Shown one piece after another: positions 55,635 through 64,000 of a stretch of 64,000 nucleotides of DNA. The notes under the pieces were generated by a model. That model was not told the origin of the DNA and searched no databases. It saw only the letters and a list, made by a program, of their open reading frames with translations. This stretch comes from Prevotella sp. UBA2756 (GTDB taxonomy: Bacteria > Bacteroidota > Bacteroidia > Bacteroidales > Bacteroidaceae), in contig DEJE01000048.1 of the NCBI GenBank assembly GCA_002353205.1, forward strand, positions 34,709-98,708, written 5' to 3'. A program made the position numbers and the translations under genes. Each line of letters opens with the position of its first letter. Position 1 is the first letter of the stretch.

Positions 55635-56870
55635 ATGTATAAAGAAAACAACGGAGCACCCGTCAGACAACGCATCGTCATTCTCGACGCGCTGCGGGGC
55701 TTTGCGCTGCTGGGCATCATACTGGCCAACTTCCCGGAGTTCTCTTTATGGACATTCCAAAGCGAGAGAGTACAGCAGGCGATGGACACCGCCGCGGCCG
55801 ATAGCACAGTTGCTTGGCTGCTCAGCCTGCTCGTCGACGGCAAGTTCTATCTCAATTTCTCCGTATTGTTCGGCATCGGTTTCTCCATCATTTTGGAGAA
55901 TGCTGTAAAGCGCGGTGCCAACGGTATGCACATCTTCTATCGCCGCATGACTGTACTGGCGGTCATCGGTCTGCTCCACATGATGCTCCTTTGGAGCGGC
56001 GACATCCTGTTGCTCTACGCTTTGATGGGCATGCTGCTGCCCTTGTTTCGCCGTTGTTCGGATCGCGGTCTGCTTGGCTGGGCTGTGTTCTTCCTGCTTT
56101 TACCCGTTGCCATCGACCTTTTCCGCGACCTTTCCGACCGCACATTGCCACAATATCTGTACGGAGAATGGTGGCGTTGCGCCCACCTCATGGGTATCAG
56201 CGAAGAGAACTTCGGCACGTGGCTGCGCGATGCCGAGAGCTATCGCGAGGTGTTTGCCTTCCTCGTGCAGGGAGCCGTAGAGCGCATCTGGGAGTTTGTC
56301 TCCGGCAATCGCTACTTCAAGGTGCTCGGACTCTTCCTCATCGGCTACTACATCGGCCGTCGCCGCCTTTACCTGTGGGCTTCCAAAGAGTCCACACCCG
56401 ATGCCAAGAAGCTGAAAACCGTGTTCCTCGTCTCTGCCATCATCGGCATTCCCACCTCCTTTCTCTACGCCTACGCCCACACAGGTGCCCACTACTACGA
56501 CCTCTGCGTCTTCAGTGTGCTCTACGTCGTCAGCGTCTATCCAACCGGATTGATGTACATCACCGGCCTTGCCCTACTCTACCGACATTTCCCGCACAAC
56601 CGACTGTGGTCTGCACTGGCCTATCCCGGCCGCATGGCTCTCACCAACTATCTGTCGCAAACGGTCTGCGGTATGTTGCTGTTCTATGGCATCGGGCTCG
56701 GTATGGGCGCCGACATCGGCCTGTGGCCCACCGAAGTGCTTGCCATCATCGTGTTTCTTTTCCAAATATGCTTCAGCGCATTGTGGCTTCATCTCTTTCA
56801 GTTTGGCCCGCTGGAGTGGGTCTGGCGTATGCTCACCTATAGCAAACGCTTCCCGTTGAAGAAGCAATAG
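55635..56870 (+). CDS. DUF418 family membrane protein
   Basis: 411 aa with about ten hydrophobic segments. Family signature at the start (QRIVILDALRGFALLGIILA and NFPEFSLW) and in the C-terminal DUF418 block (MALTNYLSQTVCGMLLFYGI, FGPLEWVWRMLTY). Related to acyltransferase-3-like proteins; function unknown. Codon usage is a little less GC-rich than in the CAZyme genes. Monocistronic. Confidence 0.9.
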   Translation: MYKENNGAPVRQRIVILDALRGFALLGIILANFPEFSLWTFQSERVQQAMDTAAADSTVAWLLSLLVDGKFYLNFSVLFGIGFSIILENAVKRGANGMHIFYRRMTVLAVIGLLHMMLLWSGDILLLYALMGMLLPLFRRCSDRGLLGWAVFFLLLPVAIDLFRDLSDRTLPQYLYGEWWRCAHLMGISEENFGTWLRDAESYREVFAFLVQGAVERIWEFVSGNRYFKVLGLFLIGYYIGRRRLYLWASKESTPDAKKLKTVFLVSAIIGIPTSFLYAYAHTGAHYYDLCVFSVLYVVSVYPTGLMYITGLALLYRHFPHNRLWSALAYPGRMALTNYLSQTVCGMLLFYGIGLGMGADIGLWPTEVLAIIVFLFQICFSALWLHLFQFGPLEWVWRMLTYSKRFPLKKQ

Positions 56871-56926
56871 CGTGTACGGACAACGTTTTTTCACTCTATC
56901 ATCACCATTTATTCAAAGAAATGTCG

Positions 56927-56934
56927 TAATTTTG
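56927..56934 (+). promoter_or_regulatory. -7 element for ychF
   Basis: TAATTTTG, 28 bases before the ATG at 56963. Confidence 0.6.
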
Positions 56935-56962
56935 CACGCGAATATATAAACGTTTATAGATA

Positions 56963-58063
56963 ATGGCATTGAAATGTGGTATTGTAGGACTGCCCAATGT
57001 GGGCAAGTCTACGCTGTTTAATTGTCTGTCGAGCGCCAAGGCTCAGGCAGCCAACTTCCCTTTCTGTACGATAGAACCCAACGTGGGCGTCATCACCGTG
57101 CCCGATGAGCGCCTGACCAAGCTGGCAGAGATTGTCCATCCGGGGCGCATCGTACCCGCCACATGCGAGATTGTGGACATTGCCGGACTGGTGAAAGGAG
57201 CTTCGAAAGGTGAAGGACTGGGTAACAAATTCCTCGGAAACATCCGTGAGACGGATGCTATCATCCACGTGCTGCGCTGCTTTGAGGATGATAACATCAC
57301 GCATGTGGACGGAACCATCAACCCCATACGCGACAAGGAGATTATCGATACCGAGCTTCAGCTGAAGGATTTGGAAACCATCGAGAGCCGTCTGGCCAAG
57401 ACCGAGAAGGCCGCTGCAGCCGGAAACAAGGAGGCGAAGGTGGAAGCTACCGTTCTGAAGGCTTACAAAGAGGTGCTGGAACAGGGCAAGAACGCCCGCA
57501 TCGTGGAGTTCGAGACGAAGGACGAGCAAGACGTGGCCCGCAATCTGTTCCTGCTGACGGCCAAACCCGTGCTCTACGTGTGCAATGTGAGCGAGGCTGA
57601 TGCCAAAGAAGGCAACGATTTCACGCGTCAGATCGAGGCTATCGCCCGCGAAGAAGGAGCCGAATCGATGGTGATTGCCGCCAAGACCGAAGAAGATATT
57701 GCCGAACTGGAATCGTACGAGGACAAGCAGATGTTCCTCGAGGAGCTGGGTCTGGAGGAAAGTGGCGTGAACCGCCTCATCAAAAAGGCCTATGCCCTGC
57801 TCAATTTAGAGACATTTATCACCGCCGGCGAGATGGAAGTGAAGGCCTGGACCTATCGTAAAGGGTGGAAAGCACCTCAGTGTGCAGGCGTCATCCACAC
57901 CGACTTCGAGAAGGGATTCATCCGCGCCGAAGTCATCAAGTACGACGACTACATCAAGTACGGGTCTGAAGCCGCCGTTCGCGAGGCAGGAAAGATGGGA
58001 GTCGAGGGCAAGGACTACGTGGTGCAGGACGGCGATATCATGCACTTCCGCTTTAATGTTTAA
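56963..58063 (+). CDS. ychF: redox-regulated ribosome-associated ATPase YchF/OLA1
   Basis: 366 aa, full length. Obg-type P-loop protein that prefers ATP and binds ribosomes. P-loop GLPNVGKSTLFN, switch region DIAGLVKGASKGEGLGNKF, and a C-terminal TGS domain (AWTYRKGWKAPQCAGVIHTD, GKDYVVQDGDIMHFRF). A 7-bp repeat array begins 6 bases after its stop. Confidence 0.96.
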   Translation: MALKCGIVGLPNVGKSTLFNCLSSAKAQAANFPFCTIEPNVGVITVPDERLTKLAEIVHPGRIVPATCEIVDIAGLVKGASKGEGLGNKFLGNIRETDAIIHVLRCFEDDNITHVDGTINPIRDKEIIDTELQLKDLETIESRLAKTEKAAAAGNKEAKVEATVLKAYKEVLEQGKNARIVEFETKDEQDVARNLFLLTAKPVLYVCNVSEADAKEGNDFTRQIEAIAREEGAESMVIAAKTEEDIAELESYEDKQMFLEELGLEESGVNRLIKKAYALLNLETFITAGEMEVKAWTYRKGWKAPQCAGVIHTDFEKGFIRAEVIKYDDYIKYGSEAAVREAGKMGVEGKDYVVQDGDIMHFRFNV

Positions 58064-58068
58064 GTCAG

Positions 58069-58096
58069 TTCATAGTTCATAATTCATAGTTCAAAG
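58069..58096. repeat. 7-bp repeat array, left flank of the second four-helix-bundle gene
   Basis: TTCATAG, TTCATAA, TTCATAG, TTCAAAG in a row; inverted relative to 58479-58513. Confidence 0.8.
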
Positions 58097-58113
58097 TTAG
58101 AATTACCATAAGA

Positions 58114-58463
58114 ATGAAAGAAAGTGTTATTCTAGGCAAGAGCAAAGACTTTGCACTACGAATCATTAAACTATACAAATATCTGACGTTAACGGCATCA
58201 ACAAAAGAGTTTGTCCTGTCGAAACAAGTGTTGAGAAGCGGTACCAGCATAGGCGCAAACGTGAAAGAAGGTCTTCGTGGACAATCACGACCCGACTTTA
58301 GGGCAAAGATGTCTATAGCCCTCAAAGAAGCATGCGAAACGAGTATTGGCTGGAACTGCTGCATGAATCAGATTATATTGATGAACAGTCGTTCAATTCA
58401 ATTATAAAAGATAACCTCGAGATAATAAAAATATTGACCAAGATAGTAAAAAATACAGAATAG
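58114..58463 (+). pseudogene. four-helix-bundle (S23/IVS-type) protein gene with a -1 frameshift
   Basis: The first 75 codons encode the family pattern (KSKDFALRIIKLYKYL, VLSKQVLRSGTSIGANVKEG, KMSIALKEACET). At about 58338-58341 the reading frame is lost and the open frame ends at 58405-58407 after unrelated residues. In the +2 frame the expected family ending continues (NEYWLELLHESDYIDEQSF, DNLEIIKILTKIVKNTE) to a TAG at 58461-58463, so one base is missing between ACN and GAG. The gene is flanked by inverted 7-bp arrays. Unless frameshifting is programmed or the base is a sequencing error, it is inactive. Confidence 0.85.
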
Positions 58464-58478
58464 GATCACTATCTATAA

Positions 58479-58513
58479 CTATGAATTATGAACTATGAAC
58501 TGTGAACTGTTTA
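58479..58513. repeat. 7-bp repeat array, right flank, containing the lgt start codon
   Basis: CTATGAA, TTATGAA, CTATGAA, CTGTGAA, CTGTTTA: five 7-bp units. The lgt ATG (58495-58497) lies in the third unit, and the fourth and fifth units encode residues 2-6. Confidence 0.8.
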
Positions 58514-59403
58514 TTAATTGGAACCCCTCGCTGACGTTCGGACCTTTCCGCTGGTATTCACTCTGTTGGCTCATCGGACTGGCGCTCGCCTACTTCATCG
58601 TGCGCCATCTGTTCTATGAGCAGGGCATTGCCGAGCGCACCATTAAGAAGAACGGCAAGAAGGAAGTGGAGAATGTCTTCGATCCGCTGTTCATCTATTG
58701 CTTCCTGGGCATCCTGATTGGTGCCCGTCTGGGGCATTGCCTGTTCTATCAGCCCGACTACTTCCTGAGCAGTGGAAAGCACTTCATCGAGATGCTCATC
58801 CCCATCCACTTCATGGACGACGGCAGCTGGAAATTCACCGGCTATGAAGGTCTGGCCTCCCACGGTGGCACGCTGGGCCTCATCATTGCCCTTATCCTCT
58901 ATGTCAGATGGTCGAAAGTGAACGTCTGGACGGTGCTCGACAACATTGCTATCGCCACCGGCACCACTGCCTGCTTCATTCGCTTGGGCAACCTGATGAA
59001 CTCTGAGATCATCGGCAAGCCCACCGACGTGCCCTGGGCCTTCATCTTCGAGCGTGTAGACATGGTGCCGCGCCATCCCGGACAGCTCTACGAGGCCATT
59101 GCCTACGCCATCCTGTTCTTCATCATGTGGTATCTCTACAAGAAAAGCCGCAAGGGAATGCCGCAGAACCTGAAACCCGGACAGGCATGGACGCCCGAAA
59201 GCCGCATCCCGCAGGTTGGAACGGGCTTCTATTTCGGCCTCTGCCTGACCTATATCTTCACTTTCCGCTTCTTCATCGAGTACACGAAGGACATTCAGGA
59301 AGCCTTCGAGGCCGACATGCTGTTCAACATGGGCCAGCTGCTCTCCGTTCCTTTCGTCATCATCGGCGTTTGCTGCATGGTGAGAGCCTTTCGGAAGAGG
59401 TAA
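58495..59403 (+). CDS. lgt: prolipoprotein diacylglyceryl transferase
   Basis: 302 aa, inner membrane. Attaches diacylglycerol to the lipobox cysteine of lipoprotein precursors. Signature [20 protein letters not shown] and [10 protein letters not shown] are intact, with seven hydrophobic segments. The start codon and the next few codons (NCELF) come from a 7-bp repeat array, and the stop TAA lies in the first unit of another. Normal Lgt homology begins at [17 protein letters not shown]. Confidence 0.95.
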   Translation: MNCELFINWNPSLTFGPFRWYSLCWLIGLALAYFIVRHLFYEQGIAERTIKKNGKKEVENVFDPLFIYCFLGILIGARLGHCLFYQPDYFLSSGKHFIEMLIPIHFMDDGSWKFTGYEGLASHGGTLGLIIALILYVRWSKVNVWTVLDNIAIATGTTACFIRLGNLMNSEIIGKPTDVPWAFIFERVDMVPRHPGQLYEAIAYAILFFIMWYLYKKSRKGMPQNLKPGQAWTPESRIPQVGTGFYFGLCLTYIFTFRFFIEYTKDIQEAFEADMLFNMGQLLSVPFVIIGVCCMVRAFRKR

Positions 59404-59509
59404 GAAGTAAGAGGTAAGAGAAGAAGTAAGAGGTAAGAGGTAAGAAGTAAGAAGTAAGAGGTAAGAGGTAAGAAGTAAGAGGTAAGAGGTAAGAGGTAAG
59501 AGGTAAGAA
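59400..59509. repeat. 7-bp tandem array GTAAGAR, 15 units
   Basis: GTAAGAG/GTAAGAA units, three before and twelve after a 5-bp partial unit at 59421-59425. The lgt stop is in the first unit. No gene lies within; it runs into the mutS terminator. Confidence 0.9.
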
Positions 59510-59526
59510 AAAAAAATCGTGTGAGG

Positions 59527-62142
<2,616 letters not shown>

Positions 62143-62167
62143 ATATTCTTCTTTTTTATCCTCCTCT

Positions 62168-62186
62168 CCTCCCCTTCATGGGGAGG
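62168..62186. repeat. short hairpin element between the TonB receptor and mutS
   Basis: CCTCCCC, TTCAT loop, GGGGAGG, followed by TTGGGAGGGG. A dispersed-looking palindrome with no T run, so not a clear terminator. Confidence 0.4.
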
Positions 62187-62198
62187 TTGGGAGGGGCT

Positions 62199-64000
62199 TT
62201 ATCTTAGATCCACTGTAATTTTCAAATTATACCGTCTGCCGGTGAGGTAGTTCGGGCTCGCCCATTGTTGGCCGTACGCGTCGGAAATCCAGAAATAGGA
62301 GTTCACGTTCCGCCATCCGACGACGTTGAATACCTCAAACTGTATCGCCCATTGCTTGACATGCTTGGCGCTCGCTTTGCGCATGAACTTAGCCGTCTGC
62401 GCATTGAAGACGTACGTCGCGCCAAGGTCGATACGTTTGTACATCGGCATACGACCCCAAGCCTGGTTGTTGCGCGGTGCATAATAGGGCTGACCCTCCG
62501 AAAACTGCATCTTGAGGTGGAACTTGAGTTGCGGTAATTTCGGGATGTAGTCCTGAAAGAGCATAGAGAAATTATACCGCTGTTCCGTAGGACTCGGGAT
62601 CCATGCTCCGCCTTCGTTCAATCGTTGCCGCGCGGTCATGGTGGAGAAGGATATCCAGCTGTCTGCTCCGGGTACCAACTCGCCGTATAACTTCAGATCC
62701 AAACCGCCGGCATAGCCCCTGGAGTCATTGCGGCCTGAGTACCGCACGCGCACATTATCCACCGTGTAACTCTCCATGCGGTCGATATGCTTAAAATATC
62801 CCTCGGCGGTCAACTTAAATGGCCTTCCCCAAGCGCGGAAATAGTAGTCGCCGCCTAATACCACATGTACCGACCGTTGCGCTTTGAGATCGCGGTTGAG
62901 TTGCATTCGCGTTACGCCGTAGCTGTCGGTGATAGTGTCGCGTAACTCTTTATAGAACGGAGCCTGATAGTACAAACCGGTAGCCAGACGGAAGCAGAAA
63001 TCGCGTTTCCATCCCGGTATCCATTCTACCGATGCACGGGGCGAAGGAAGTACCTCGTTGTTCCAGCTCCACCATTGCAGACGGCCGCCTACCGTCAGTA
63101 TCCATTGCCCCGAGCGGGTGTTCCATTTATGGCTGTTCTGTATATATGCCTGCACTCGTGCCGTACGCATGTTCGCATCGCCGCGTAGCGCATAGTAGAG
63201 TTCCATCGTTTTGCCGTTGTCGGGCATTGAATAACCCGCCGAGTCCCGCCATTCCCATTCATTGAGAGCGTCCTTGATAAACTCCGCCTGTCCGCTGAGG
63301 CCCCAGACGAGCGTGTTGTTGCCGAGAGTCCAGCTGCCGTTGTGCGCTAAGGTCACTACGCCGGCTTGAAGCGTGTTGCGCGCGTGTTGGTGGAATAGGC
63401 CGGTGCCCAGTACCGAACTCTGCCCCGCACTCGGATCCAACTGCTCGGAATGTGGATTGCCGGCCGTTGAATTCTCCTGCCCGTTGGAGAGCACGTACTG
63501 GCCGGTGATGTCGAAATTCTCCCGCTCGTTGGTATAGAATCCGCTCAAATCAAAGCCAATACTGATTTCTGATTTACGGCGTTTGAATTCGCCTTTTGCG
63601 CTCAATGCTGCAAAAGCGGTCAGGAACTTGTCTTTCTCCTGTCCCTCGTAGTAGATATTGAGTTTCTTGGCGTTCTGTCCGCCGAAACTCTCACTCAGGC
63701 TGTCCGGCGTGAACCGGTAGTCATTCTGGCTCACATTTCCCAAGAACGCCATCGTCCATGGCTTTTGTCTTTTGTCTTTCGACTTTCTACTTCCAACCTT
63801 CCATGTGATATAGGTCTGGTAGTCCAAGTACGTCGGCTGATAGTTGCCGGCAGTCCGGAGGCCGCCTAACATGTATTTGCTGGTTTTGTATCGCAACCCG
63901 TGCATCATGCTGTACGTACTGTCGCCATGCCCCACATACACGTTCGCGCCTAAAAGACTTGCGCTGAGGCTTGCTTCGAAAGCGTCCGGACGCTTATAGG
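62199..64000 (-). CDS. TonB-dependent receptor, C-terminal part (runs off the window)
   Basis: The frame stays open past 63941 to the end of the window, so the N-terminal plug lies outside. What is visible is a beta-barrel of alternating aromatic strands (LVWGLSGQAEFIKDALNEWE, RLQWWSWNNEVLPSPRASVE) ending in the expected outer-membrane pattern (RRYNLKITVDLR). No SusD-like gene lies downstream. The segment KVGSRKSKDKRQKPW (about codons at 63755-63800) is the translation of a 7-bp simple repeat and interrupts a barrel strand region. Confidence 0.85.
   Translation of the reverse strand, partial: YKRPDAFEASLSASLLGANVYVGHGDSTYSMMHGLRYKTSKYMLGGLRTAGNYQPTYLDYQTYITWKVGSRKSKDKRQKPWTMAFLGNVSQNDYRFTPDSLSESFGGQNAKKLNIYYEGQEKDKFLTAFAALSAKGEFKRRKSEISIGFDLSGFYTNERENFDITGQYVLSNGQENSTAGNPHSEQLDPSAGQSSVLGTGLFHQHARNTLQAGVVTLAHNGSWTLGNNTLVWGLSGQAEFIKDALNEWEWRDSAGYSMPDNGKTMELYYALRGDANMRTARVQAYIQNSHKWNTRSGQWILTVGGRLQWWSWNNEVLPSPRASVEWIPGWKRDFCFRLATGLYYQAPFYKELRDTITDSYGVTRMQLNRDLKAQRSVHVVLGGDYYFRAWGRPFKLTAEGYFKHIDRMESYTVDNVRVRYSGRNDSRGYAGGLDLKLYGELVPGADSWISFSTMTARQRLNEGGAWIPSPTEQRYNFSMLFQDYIPKLPQLKFHLKMQFSEGQPYYAPRNNQAWGRMPMYKRIDLGATYVFNAQTAKFMRKASAKHVKQWAIQFEVFNVVGWRNVNSYFWISDAYGQQWASPNYLTGRRYNLKITVDLR
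63762..63803. repeat. 7-bp repeat inside the TonB receptor gene
   Basis: CTTTTGT, CTTTTGT, CTTTCGA, CTTTCTA, CTTCCAA, CCTTCCA: six units, 42 bases, keeping the reading frame of the receptor gene on the minus strand. Confidence 0.75.

Noticed and set aside
58114..58407. Complete 97-aa four-helix-bundle protein
   Set aside because: The last 22 residues do not fit the family, whereas another frame continues the expected helix to 58463; treated as a frameshifted gene.
62199..64000. SusC/SusD pair at the right edge
   Set aside because: Only a TonB receptor 3' part is visible, and no SusD-like gene follows it on the same strand; mutS comes next.

Overview
The window reads as chromosomal DNA from a GC-rich member of the Bacteroidota, most likely Prevotella-like (Bacteroidales). 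The reasons are: many promoters of the Bacteroidota form TAnnTTTG; secreted pectin enzymes, one with a C-terminal tail like a type IX secretion sorting domain; a three-subunit diheme succinate dehydrogenase/fumarate reductase; solitary S23-type four-helix-bundle genes; and almost no Shine-Dalgarno sites. No rRNA or tRNA genes were recognised.

Region 1 (1-34,071) is a plant cell wall (pectin) locus. It holds a secreted beta-helix protein, an orphan ECF sigma factor, a pectin methylesterase-pectate lyase fusion on the minus strand, and a HepT/MNT toxin-antitoxin pair. An eight-gene plus-strand run follows (8,361-27,086): sugar isomerase-like/DUF3826 protein, GH127, GH141-like beta-helix protein, MFS transporter, cytoplasmic GH78, an alpha-uronidase-like protein, a GH43-like/GH2/malectin protein and a GH2 beta-galactosidase. 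A minus-strand PL1 lyase, a DUF3332 lipoprotein, a barrel-like protein, a VanX-type dipeptidase and another GH2 complete the region. The enzyme set suggests removal of arabinose, rhamnose, galactose, fucose or uronate side chains after backbone cleavage. No SusC/SusD pair is present, unless the partial TonB receptor at the right edge belongs to another such locus.

Region 2 (34,072-43,523) holds a Bcp peroxiredoxin, a formate/nitrite-type channel, three base-damage repair genes (MGMT-like, AlkD-like, UDG-like), a GNAT enzyme, DUF3237 and EamA proteins, and the succinate dehydrogenase/fumarate reductase operon, which is interrupted by a four-helix-bundle gene flanked by inverted 8-bp repeat arrays.

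Region 3 (43,524-64,000) is housekeeping: mnmG, apt, uvrC, dtd, two small membrane proteins, a MazG-like enzyme, deoC, a polyprenyl synthetase, polA, DUF418, ychF, a frameshifted four-helix-bundle gene, lgt, mutS and the 3' part of a TonB-dependent receptor. Two parS-like ParB sites (each 15/16) flank apt, which suggests this part of the chromosome is near the origin.

The least explained signals are non-coding. Four intergenic regions carry tandem arrays with an exact 22-bp period but drifting sequence, and three of them share a 19-bp core. A second class of 7-8 bp arrays flanks both four-helix-bundle genes in inverted orientation, supplies the lgt start and stop codons, and occurs in frame inside the TonB receptor gene.
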